Assembly: GCA_023512835.1 (NCBI GenBank)
Contig: CM042088.1
Location: forward strand, 8,610,078 to 8,674,077
Length of the DNA: 64,000 nucleotides
Direction: 5' to 3'
From: Taxillus chinensis
Lineage: Eukaryota > Streptophyta > Magnoliopsida > Santalales > Loranthaceae
Both the position numbers and the translations under genes were made by a program. Numbering within the stretch: the stretch's first letter is position 1; every line of letters begins with the position of its first letter. This document shows, in pieces, positions 51,447 through 62,040 of the stretch. The notes below the pieces were generated by a model, which did not search any database, was not told the origin of the DNA, and saw only the letters and a list, made by a program, of their open reading frames with translations.

Positions 51447-52205
51447 AGTAACTTTATTTTTGTGGATGTCACACTCACACACTCCACATCTATTTTGATA
51501 CATGCATTTTCAATTTCAAAAAAAATATACAAAAAGCAAACATGTTTTTTTTCAAAACATTTTCAATAAATAACTTTCAAGATGCTTTTAAAAAAAAAAG
51601 AGAAAACAAAACAAAAACTAACAAAAAATGTTTTTTTCATGTTTTAAAGCCAAAAAAAAACGTTTCATTGTTTTTGAACCAAAAAAAAAATCAAAATTAG
51701 TATTTCAATTCCCAAAACAAAAAAACAAAAAAAAAGGAAAAAAAAAACAGTTTTTTAGGACTTAAATTTCCAAAAGAAAAAACCAAAAACGAACCCATAG
51801 GATCTTATTCTCCACTTTAAAACAAAAACCCAAAATTTTTAGGATTCCCTTTTTAGACATTTAGGATAAATCCATTTTAACCAAAACTTTAATAAATAAC
51901 TTGGCTAAATAAAAATCATAGACTTTTTTAGGAAACTTAACTCAGTTATGACAGTACAAATAAAAGAAAAACCTCCTCCTCCTAAATTAGATACCGAAAG
52001 GGCGTTGTAGGGGTGCTAATCCTTCCCTACACGTAACCAACTCCCAAACCCATTTCTGATAATGCGGACCACACACTTAAGACTACTCAAAGTAGAGGGT
52101 ATCCAACTGTACCCCAAAAACAGTTGGTGGCGACTCTAAATTTTGTCACCATTGGTTTAGTTTGAGCTCACCCCAAAAGGGCCCGGACGAAAACCAGTGA
52201 TGACA
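51447..52205 (+). repeat. O1 5' LTR, 3' remnant
   Basis: 759 bp, the inverse of the 37018-37790 part of the complete Ogre LTR, ending GTGATGACA before a PBS. A-rich runs (51515-51780) mirror the T-runs there. Together with 34953-35092 it represents one LTR missing about 2 kb and split by the O2 block. Confidence 0.88.
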
Positions 52206-52207
52206 GC

Positions 52208-52225
52208 TGGCGACTCTGCTGGGGA
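52208..52225 (+). other. O1 primer-binding site
   Basis: TGGCGACTCTGCTGGGGA, two bases after the LTR end, identical to the inverted site at 36998-37015. Confidence 0.85.
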
Positions 52226-52825
52226 TTTAAGAATAAACACTTTAGAGAGTTAGGTCTAGAACTAGGATTTAGGAGGTTATATTTAATTGTGCTATTGTAT
52301 ATATGTAACTGTCATGCCAAGTTGTTTTGATACAATTGTCATTTAAACTGTGATTTATTTATACGCTTTCATTACCATGATAGTTGTGATTTATTGCTTT
52401 CCATACTTGTTGCATTCATGCATAACCTTATACCCGGGTTTAACACAATTTAGGTTAGCGAGGTTTAGTACGGTCCCCAGCGCGTTGATCATTATCCGCA
52501 ATGGGGCCTCGGACTCCTCACTCAAGCTTGAGGTTCTTTTAAGGCACGTCCTTTTAAGATCCCCCTCCGGTAAATCCCATGGTGTACGGAGCCCTCTATT
52601 GAGGAAGTTTGGGAACCAACGAATAAGATAGGGGTAGCAATAAAAGCCCATCAGGGGTATTGACCCACATTTTGTTTGCTCATTCCATGCCATGCTAACC
52701 TTTGTTTTGTAGGGTAGTCCTTAAGTCATCCCCTGTACATTTAACTGTTTTTTTTACAATTGGTTTATTCTTTATCCTGTCTACCTACCTTGATATATAT
52801 TAACTTGTCATCCTAACCTGCCATC
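52226..52825 (+). other. O1 5' leader
   Basis: About 600 bases from PBS to ORF1, containing GGTACGGTCCCCAGCGCG-like GC-rich sequence between AT-rich flanks. It is the inverse copy of 50859-51446. No gene. Confidence 0.7.
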
Positions 52826-54283
52826 ATGCATAACATGACATTCATCATTCATATAGGCATGGCAACTTTCAGTCATCTCCTAAAAGGCCTTCAGGACAAG
52901 GAGGCGTCACAGGTGGTGGCCCAAGCATCGGGAGACATTCAACTTCGCCTTGGAGATTTCCCGCCAGGAGAGGCCTACAAGGCGAACATGTTGTCATAGA
53001 AGATCAGCTGGACTACACTAAGGAGGTACGGACAATATGGAAGCAAGTGGTCGGATGAAAGGAAAAGCATATACATACAACAACTTGGGGATTTGCTCCA
53101 TGTAACCGAGCCTTCGGCCGATACGGATATGCTGGGGGCAGCCATTTATTTCGGGAACCTCGACGGCGGTGCTTCAACTTCAACAGCCTAGATCTTGTTC
53201 CCACAATAGAAGAATACAGAAGATTGTTGGATATCCCCGTGGAAAACAAAATGAAAATATATCTGCGAGCCCGGAGGTCATGCCGAAGGGCCTTTGCTGA
53301 AATTATGGGAAAGCCAGTATGGGACTCACCGGCGGTCACAACTTACGGTGGGCGCGAATATCTTCCATGGGCAACAATCAAAGAAGTAATACAAACTGCA
53401 ACGGAAGCGGAGGTACACAAATTGCTTACACTAGCTATATATGGGCTAGTCATTTTCCCAAGGATACCGGCCCACATTGATGGGGCAATTGTAGATTTGG
53501 TCCAGCAGGTGCTCAAGGGATGTGACCCTACTCCTGCTATCTTGGCTGAAACCATCCGATCTCTTACTTACCTAAGGAGTAAAGGCTCGGGACAGTTCAT
53601 GGGTTGCTTACCTCTCCTATGCACTTGGTTGCAAGGTCATTTCCCCTGTAGTGTTCATCGTTTCCCTGCTGTTTATCAAGTACCAGCCACAACGCTACTA
53701 GATATTCTGCTCAGCAAGTGGAGCCTACCAAAGGACTTTGAGAGCTGGAAAACCTCACAGAAGCTGACATTACCTGGACTGCTCCTTGGATGCCGGTGGT
53801 CTCTATGACATATAGCTGCGGGGACTACAATTGGGTTCCACTTTTAGGTCCCTGGGGAGGAACTGCATATGCACCACTGCAGGTGGGAAGACAAGTGGGG
53901 CGTCATCAGATTATTCCCGTGCTCTTTGGCATGGAAAAGTGTGACTTCACTTACAGCAGAGCCATGCTCATAGAAGAAGGCAAGAAGATGTATCAAGCAT
54001 GGTCCACACCACACAAGATCCAACCCAACGGTTCAAAACCTGGTGTTTTCCCGGCATATACATATCTTGGAGGGCACAACACAAGCCACGACTAACCTGA
54101 GACATGAAGGCTATCCTCCAGGAGAGTCGGACTTTAAGGCAGCAGATCCAGAGGCTAGAAGCATCTCTAGAAGGAACTCTTCAAAGGCTGCAACTGAGGG
54201 AAAAACAGATCGCGACCATAATGAAGCAGCGGGAGGATGCAGGTGAACGACCACCCCAGAGAAAGAGGCGCCGTGCTCCTTAG
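52826..54283 (+). pseudogene. Ogre ORF1 (DUF7745-like), O1 copy
   Basis: It starts at ATG 52826 or the in-frame ATG 52859 and stops at 54281. It has more indels than its O2 counterpart: near 52904 (CTG reduced to CG), 52983 (CAG to CG), 53150-53190, 53263-53276, 53750 and 54060-54110. Most of the middle region is open from 53224 to 53808. The C-terminal coiled coil and basic tail are present (54120-54283, RKRRRAP). Same unknown function as the other two copies. Confidence 0.72.
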
Positions 54284-54570
54284 GAGATGACTGGAAGAAT
54301 GCCTTAAGATCATGTAGTGATAGCTTTCATTTTACATGGCATTTCAGCACTTGTACGTTTGCATTGAGTGTTTGTATTGTGTGTTTGGTTTGTAACAAAG
54401 TTGTTTATTTTTCTAACCCTCCGCATATACATTCCATGCAAACATGCATATCCAATAAAAAAAATCAAATTAAAGTTCCCTTGTACCCAGGTGGGTAGCA
54501 GCCTCCCTCCAGGATTGCGCACTCTTATAATCTCAGATCCCGGCGCAATCAAACACCTCAACCGCAGCCA

Positions 54571-56660
54571 ATGGCAGAAGAAACAGAGAACAGGCTCATG
54601 GGGTTGGAACAGTCACAACAAACCCTACAGGGGCAAATGTCTGCAATTATGGAAATGCTCACAAAATTGACTGAAGAAAGAGGAAGAATTCCGACTGGGG
54701 GAACTACCAATCACCATCAAGAACAGGGACAGGAGGCCGTTCAGTCACCCAACCTGGCTCCAAGCCAGGCACCCACATACCATCCTGTTATGGCACAACC
54801 TCCAACCCCAAATCAAACTCATTTCACTATGCCTGCACCGGGAAATGTAATGGAAGCAGTGGGTTCCCCAGCTCCTCAGGAAAATGTTGAGTCCTTCACT
54901 CTACGCCGACTCGAGGAAAGGTTGAAAGCCGTAGAAGGCACTAACAGCTATGGCATGACTAGCCCGCAAGACTTATGCTTAGTCCCTGGGGTGGTGCTAC
55001 CGCCAAAATTTAAAATGCCAGAGTTTGAAAAGTTCAACGGGACCCGATGTCCGAGGACACATCTGGCGATGTATTGTCAAAAGATGGCTGCTTATGCTGG
55101 TGAAGACAAGCTCCTCATGCATTGTTTCCAGGAGAGCCTAACCGGGGCATCCCTTCGCTGGTACTTTCAACTGAATGGAAACCGCGTTAAGACGTGGAAG
55201 GAATTAGCTACTTCCTTCTTGGCACAGTATAAACATGTCACCGAGCTGGCACTGGATCCACTAACCCTGCAGTTTATGGAGAAGGGATCCGAAGAGAATT
55301 TCAAAGATTATGCACGAAGATGGAGGGAGGCAGCTGTGGAGGTCCAACCTCCCCTTACCGAAAGAGAACTCACTACTCTATTTATCAAGACAGTAAAAGG
55401 TGTCTACTATGAGAAGTTGATCGGTAACGTCTCCAACCACTTTGTAGACTTGGTTGCATCCGGTGAACGCGTAGAAAGTGGAGTTAAAGGAGGAAAGCTA
55501 AGGGGTGATGCAGCTGAGGCCTCAAAACGGTTTCAACCACCAGCGAAAAAGAAGGAAAATGAAACCAACCAGGTATACCCATCACACCAGTCAGTACAAC
55601 CAACGTTCCACCAAGCGCCAGGATGCTACAGAGGGTCACCGGTAGCTGCTTATGCTGCACCTGCTCCATCTCCCCAGTTCATGCCATACCTACCGCAAGG
55701 AGGCGTCCCATTTCCATACTCAATGGTACCTAACTCATTTCAACCGAGAGCACCATACCCAGAGCAATCAAGGCCAGCAACTCAGGAAGGACCAGGAGCC
55801 GCATTTCAAGGACAAGGACAGGGGCAACCAAGGGCCCCGACCCAGCCAGCAGGAGCGAATCAGGCTTCTCGTCGACCACGACAAGAGTTTGACCCTATTC
55901 CAATGACATATGCCGAACTATACCCCAAGCTTTTAGAGGCAAGGATGGTAACCCCTATACCCTTGGGAGAAATAAAGACTCCTCCCCCGGCCTGGTACAA
56001 GCCGGATGCCAGGTGCGAATATCATGCAGGTGGAGCGGGACATGATATCGAAAATTGTATAACGTTCAAAAGGAAGGTTCAAGCATTAAAGGATGCAAAG
56101 TGGCTAGATTTTTCCGCACTGGCTGGGACACCAAATGTGAACAGCAATCCTCTCCCAGAACACTCCAACAATGTTGCTAGTATCGAGAAGGAAGGGCGGC
56201 TGGAAAGGTTCTCTCAAGTACAAATGGAGAAAATGTATTTGTTTACTCTTTACAGGAACATGGCTATATACGGCTAAAGATGCGCCAAAAGCACGGAATG
56301 GAACAGATAGGGAAAAACAATGCCCTTATCATAAGATGGCACGGGGACATGGCATCACGAGAATGTCCTGAGTTTTCGAAGTGGTGCAAAAGCTCATGGA
56401 CCAAAGGATGATCGATTTCTCCACGGAAGAGATAGGCAGTCAAAGCCACATGATTCAAAAAGACATGTCATACACACCGTCATGGGTGCCAACCCCCCTT
56501 GTCTTGAATGTTAAGACTCCAGAAATCCCGCTATCGCCTCATGGAATCACACCTCTCACCATACGGGTTCCTGCCCCTTTCCCCTACAAGACGGATAATG
56601 CGGTCCCAGGTGGAACTATAACCGTGAGGTAGTTCAGGGAGCCGCTATAGCGAAAAGAAG
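54571..56660 (+). pseudogene. gag: O1 Gag
   Basis: Open for 568 codons from ATG 54571 to 56277. The N-terminus is coiled-coil (MGLEQSQQTLQGQM), followed by a Pro/Gln-rich linker, a Retrotrans_gag-type capsid domain (about residues 150-300: FEKFNGTRCPRTHL, SLRWYFQLNG, NFKDYARRWREAA), a Pro/Gln/Ala-rich stretch, and finger 1 (CEYHAGGAGHDIENC, about 56017-56061). A 1-base insertion near 56270 shifts the frame; finger 2 (CPYHKMARGHGIT, near 56322) and the following segment continue in other frames to about 56632, with a further break before PR. Gag forms the particle and packages element RNA in living relatives. Confidence 0.85.
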
Positions 56661-56720
56661 ACCAGGAGCGTTCGGGCTTACGCCCCTGAGATAGTTGACA
56701 AAGCAAGGAAGGAGAAAGCT

Positions 56721-57970
56721 GTGGAACAAGACATTGAGCCTACACTGGAAGCAACAAAGAAGGGAACACCGATCACTGAAGAAGAAACCATAGAATTTCT
56801 GAAACTCATGAAGCAGAGTGAGTATAATATTGTGGATCAATTAAGTCGGCAACCGGCTCGCATCTCCCTGCTCTCATTGATAATGGATTCCCAACCTCAC
56901 CGGGAAGCACTGCTGGAGGTTCTAAGCCAAGCCTATGTTCCTCCAACCATCCCGGTGGCAAATGTGGATGGACTCACCAGTAACCTCATTATGAACAACG
57001 TCATCAGTTTTGGAGATGACGAGTTACCCCAGGAAGGGAAAGGACATATAAAAGCTTTGCACATCACGGTCAAATGCAAGGAACACACCATAGCCCGCGT
57101 ACTCATCGACAACGGCTCGGCATTGAACATTATGCCCTTGCATATACTACAACAACTTCCAATGGACGCGTCCTATATACGTCCCTGTACGATGAAGGTA
57201 CGGGCATTCGATGGAGGAAAGCGTGACATAGTGGGAACTTTGGATATTCCCCTCACGGTTGGGCCAATTACTTTTATGGTGGAATTTCAGGTGATGGACA
57301 TCACGCCATATTACAGCTGTCTGTTGGGAAGACCCTGGATCCACACCGCAGGGGCAGTGCCGTCAAGCCTCCACCAAAAGATGAAATTTGTAATGGGGGA
57401 CCAACTCATTTACATCTCTGGAGAGACAAGCTTCCTCGTCACCAAACCGGCATCAGTACCTTATGTCGAGAACAACGAAGATGTGCCAGAATGCTCCTAT
57501 CGGGCCTTTGAGATGGTGAATGTCACTTCTGCCCCAGACCATCGTCTCTCGAAGGCAGCAAAAATGGTTGCAGCCACTATGATCAAACAGGGGTACAAAC
57601 CGGGGCAAGGGTTAGGCCTGACAGCTCAAGGGATTCAGAAACCCCTGACCATCCGAGAAAATACCGAAAAGTTTGGGCTAGGCTACGTCCCTACAAAAGC
57701 TGACAGACAGAGGGAAGCTATCAAGAAGAGGAAAGTCGAATGGCAAGATTGCGAGAAAAGGCCAGGACAAGAAGAAAGGGGAAGCTTTCCCCCTTTGAAT
57801 GTTACATTCCGAAGTGGAGGGTTTATCCACAAGAGCCAACTTGAGCCCGAGACGGGGACTGCAGCCGCATTGGACACAAACAAGTATACACCAAATGAGA
57901 TGGCTCAGTTAGTGCGAGAGGAGCCCAACCAGCCATTGAACAATTGGACCAGCCTGGACCTCCCCATAAT
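56721..57970 (+). pseudogene. pol: O1 protease with C-terminal G-patch-like segment (end of exon 1)
   Basis: Open for 417 codons. An aspartic protease core has VLIDNGSALN (about residues 126-136; DNGS in place of DTGS) and LLGRPWIHTAGA (flap/C-terminal part, about residues 198-209). It is followed at about residues 278-324 by a G-patch pattern: aliphatic stretch, GYKPGQGLG, TAQGI, PL, FGLGY. Conserved glycines are in the expected order. The frame stops at 57972 unless the predicted intron is removed. PR cleaves Gag-Pol; G-patch domains bind RNA or RNA helicases in other proteins, so a role in RT or packaging is only inferred. Confidence 0.8.
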
Positions 57971-58153
57971 GTAATGCTTACGGGTCGCTGGGATTTAATG
58001 TATTCTACTTGAATGTACTTTGAAGCTGTGAACATTTTGTTTTTCTTTAGACCTTCCAATAAAATGTGTTTTTCAAAATCTTTCATGGTGCATTCCATTC
58101 ATAACATATGCATATCATATTTGGTTACCAACTTGTCATTCTCTTATAAACAG
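57971..58153 (+). other. Predicted intron between PR and RT (O1)
   Basis: Donor AAT|GTAATG at 57971, acceptor ATAAACAG|GTATC ending at 58153, 183 bases, pyrimidine-rich before the acceptor. Joining the exons keeps the frame from LPI to YHNVNEN. Several stops lie inside. An intron at this place is a known hallmark of Ogre elements. Confidence 0.72.
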
Positions 58154-59934
58154 GTATCACAATGTCAATGAAAACATAGTATGCGAAAGCGAAACGAGAT
58201 GCCAAAGGTTTGACCAAAGTCCAACCTGGGAGCAGCCCGTGTTTGAAGCTGATGAGAATGAGATAGAAGAGACACCTGAGCTACCAGGGGAGATTATACG
58301 CCTATTGGAAAGGGAAGACCGTTTATCCGTTCCGAGTGAAGACCCAGTAGAAACAGTGAATTTGGGGACGACAGCCGAACCAAAGGAATTGAGGGTGGGG
58401 TCTTTGATAGCTACCGGCATCAGGAGGAAGTTAATCGAGCTATTGAGAAACTACATCGACATTTTTGCATGGTCATACCAAGATATGCCCGGATTAGACA
58501 CAGATATAGTGCAACATCACATACCCGTGAAGCCAGAGTGCAAGCCAAGATCTGAGCAAAATTGCGAAGAATGAGGCCAGGAGATGATACTGAAGATTAA
58601 AGAAGAAGTCAAAAAGCAATGGGATGTAGGTTTCCTAAGTGTCTCCCACTATCCAGAATGGGTCGCTAATGTTGTACCAGTACCAAAGAAAGGAGGCAAA
58701 GTACGCATGTGTGTCGACTATAGAGATCTGAATTGGGCCAGTCCGAAAGGCAACTTCTCGCTTCCTCATATTGATACCTTAGTGGATAATACAGCAAAAC
58801 ATGCCCTATTCTCCTTCATGGATGGTTTCTCGGGCTATAATCAAATTCGTATGGCCCCCGAACACAAAGAGAAGACCACATTCACGACACTTTGGGGCAC
58901 CTTTTGCTAATGTGATGCCTTTTGGCCTGAGGAATGCAGGGGCAACCTATCAGCGAGCCATGGTGACCCTATTCCACGACATGATGCATAAAGAAGTCGA
59001 GGTATATGTGGACGACATGATAGCCAAATCTCGAAGCACTGAAGATCATATCGAAGTACTCCGCAAGCTTTTCAACAGGCTACGGAAATATCAACTGAAA
59101 TTGAACCCCGAAAAGTGCACTTTCGGAGCCATGTCAGGAAAACTGTTGGGTTTCATTGTGAGCCAAAAAGGAGTGGAAATCGATCCAGATAAAGTTCGAG
59201 CTATCCAAGAGATGCCGCCACCACGGACCATCAAGGAGGTTAGAGGATTCCTAGGGCGACTGAATTATATTGCCCGATTTATTTCCCAGCTGACAGCCAC
59301 CTGTGAACCCATTTTCAAGACTTTGCGAAAGAACAATCCAGAAATTTGGAATGACAAGTGTCAAGAAGCTTTTGACAAGTTCAAGCACTATCTGTCCAAT
59401 CCACCAATTTTGATCCCACCAGTACCGGATAGACCTCTGATCTTATACTTGACCGTTCAGGGGTCAGCGATGGGTTGTGTCTTGGGGCAACAAGATTCTA
59501 CAGGCAAGAAAGAGCAGGCCATTTATTACCTCAGCAAGAAGTTCACCATTAATGAAGAAAACTACACACCCTTGGAGAAGACGTGCTGTGCTCTTGTCTG
59601 GATAACGAGAAGATTGAGGCAATACACTCTTTATCATACTACTTGGCTGATTTCAAGGCATGATCCGCTCAAATATCTCTTGGAAAAGCCATCCATTTCT
59701 GGAGGAATCACCAAGTGGCAGTTGATCCTCTCAGAGTACGATATCATCTACGTACCTTAAAAGGCCATAAAAGGAAGTGCAATAGCCGACTATTTGGCAG
59801 ATAGAGCGCTGGAAGACTTTGAGCCCATGACTATTGGCTTCCCAGATGAGCACATTAACATCATTTCGGCCGAAGTATCAGACATATGGACGATGTGGTT
59901 CGATGGAGCCTCCAGTCCTTTAGGTCACGGTGTT
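58154..59934 (+). pseudogene. pol: O1 Pol exon 2: RT, RNase H, start of second RNase H
   Basis: The frame runs from the acceptor through FEADENEIEETPELPGEI. It breaks by a rearranged stretch near 58545-58585 and a 2-base deletion near 58909 (just after LWGTFC). RT retains RMCVDYRDLNWA and YVDD (59005-59016). RNase H is open to a CAA to TAA stop at 59758. The archaeal-type RNase H starts TMWFDGASS at about 59887 and is cut after GHGV by T5 at 59935. Compared with O2, no domain is missing up to that point. Confidence 0.88.
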
Positions 59935-61731
59935 TGTCACGCCCCGGATTTCCAACCCGAGGAAACCGGCACGTGACTCCCCTTTTACCCACACGGAGGG
60001 CAAAGGGGTTAGGATACAAACCAAGAATTTTACATTTCAAACATCCACAACCCATTCAAGAAAGTAATATTCATAAAAATATTCCAAACCAGTTTGTTAC
60101 AACAGAATTCTTTCCAATCCCATCCCCACTGGGGTTACATCAGTTCCCATAAAAGAAAACAACATAAATGGAAGAGTAAAATGGATAAGGTCTTCCACCT
60201 TGGTGTATCCACCTAACGCCTGTAAGTCCCTGGAAAACAAGCAAACACGGTAGGAGGGGTGAGCAACCACGGCTCGGTAGGGATCAAGTCTCCCCAACCC
60301 TTCCCATGCTCCTAGCGGCTACATGCATGTGCACGGGTGCGGTGACGTGTTACAACAATCTCAACAAACAATAACAAACCACATCGGTCGTCACAATTAT
60401 CCACCACACAAAACACAAGTGATTTAACCGCCTCTTCAGGCCAAGTTATTTAACCGCCTCTTCAGGCCAAGTGATTTAACCGCCTCTCAGGCAAAGTTCT
60501 TTAACCGCCTCTTCAGGCCAGATACCACGATCAAGCACACAACACACATGGTCACTCAAGCATACCACCAAACACTTGGTGTGCACCCGTTCACAAGCGC
60601 ACAAACCCAACCATTCAGGAAAATAGAGCAAACACACAAGACACATACACTAAACCACAAATCCGGCCACACAGGCATATTACCAAACACGTAATGGGCA
60701 TATGCATACGGCTATATTCACACAGGCATTTCATCGAACACATAGCATGTAATCCACAGAATCACACCAACATGCCATTGAAGGCCAACATTCATATAGG
60801 AGGTCACACCTATATGAATTTACATATAAATAATATAACAGATATCTCATATTCGCCCTAGGACCCTAGGACAGAGGAGGATTTAGGAAGAACAGAACCC
60901 CTACCACAAGGAAAACGCAACAACACAAAGAACGGTCCGATCCCAAGCCGAACGCCGTCCACCCACGAAGCACCGACCACCCACGCAAGACGCCCGACAA
61001 GAACCAGGAGCTCCCCTTCCCTCTCTTTCTCTCTCTGCGACGGCTGGTGAAGCAACAAACCCTAAACCTAAAACAGAGGGACTCCTCCTCCTTATATAGA
61101 CAACACAACATCAAAACGACGTAGTTTTGATTAAGTGAATCCCAGGATCAAAACGACGTAGTTTTGATCACACAAGTTACCACCTTTCCGCACCCATATA
61201 GGCCAAAATACTCGAATTTCAACATGGTCCTTTGGAGAAAGTTCCTTAGAATGACAAAACCAAGGGAACCATGCAAAAATATGCCGCACGCCAATTTGCA
61301 CGCCAATTCCCCAATTGGCGTGCAGCTTCAAATGCACCCAAACTTTACTCCAAGTCTCCTTGCATCTTGTAGAGGCCTGAGAAGCAAAAATATGCTTGCA
61401 CGTGAAATGGGTGAATTCACGTGCAGCTCCAAATGCTCTGAAATTTCTGTGGTAGATAGAGGACCTCATTCTAAGAAACTTTTGTTCTTGCACGCCAATT
61501 GTTTGAGGCCATCTACTAGGTCAAAAGTGAGCTCCAAGATCAGCCAAAACGACTTAAAACCGCCCAGTAAACGCATAAGATCTTCCTAGGGCATAAATGT
61601 ACGCTATCGCTTGACACATGCACCTCTCAAAAGTCCCCTCTTGGGCTCATCTCTTACCTTAAACTTGTGTACCAACATCCAAGGTGTTTGTGGTTAACTC
61701 CTTACACACGGGTTACACACGGGTCATTACA
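59935..61731 (-). repeat. T5 3' LTR
   Basis: 1797 bp, TGTCACGCCCC to GGGTCATTACA on the plus strand. It has the GAGGCGG-type minisatellite (about 60420-60525), a short CT tract (61018-61037), an inverted TATA box (about 61091-61098), two ACGT palindromes (61110-61131 and 61147-61168) and hairpins at 61298-61323 and about 61399-61425. The polypurine tract follows (TCCTCTCCCCCCTT, 61732-61745). Confidence 0.93.
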
Positions 61732-62040
61732 TCCTCTCCCCCCTTAAGACTTTTCGTCCTCGAAAAGAAATGACATACGAGGAAAACAAACACAAGCTAC
61801 CCATTTGCCACACGGCGAGCTACAACACCCAAATGGGTCATACACCACACACAAGACAACGGCACATAACAAGTACCACCATAATCCATAACCACAATGA
61901 TGCACATAACACGTGTCCACATGGCACGAATACACATCCCAAGGCACATCACAAACAAGAACACAAGTCAACGAATACAAGAAAACACATCACAAGAAAA
62001 TATCACTATCTATCCCTTGGCCAACAGCCACCTCCCACGC

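Larger units (their letters stand above)
34953..59934 (+). mobile_element. O1: Ogre-type Ty3/gypsy element, interrupted by O2 and T5
   Basis: The LTR tip (34953-35092) and LTR 3' remnant (51447-52205) bracket the O2 block. The internal region runs plus from PBS 52208 through ORF1, gag, PR/G-patch, intron, RT and RH, until T5 enters at 59935. The 3' half would be beyond the window. Ogre assignment rests on the extra ORF1, the PR/RT intron, dual RNase H, long LTR and tandem repeats before the 3' LTR (seen in O2), as described for this group of Tat-lineage elements. Confidence 0.85.
43742..59934. repeat. Large inverted repeat, arms about 7.7 kb, spacer about 0.8 kb
   Basis: The left arm 43742-51446 (O2, minus) and right arm 52238-59934 (O1, plus) are near-identical inverted copies running from the Ogre leader to the second RNase H. 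The spacer (51447-52237) is the O1 LTR remnant plus PBS. The right arm ends only because T5 inserted there. Confidence 0.9.

Noticed and set aside
43742..59934. Possible host gene pair or viral genome in inverted orientation
   Set aside because: All domains fit an Ogre-type Ty3/gypsy polyprotein, with PBS, polypurine tract and LTRs; no envelope or host gene is seen.
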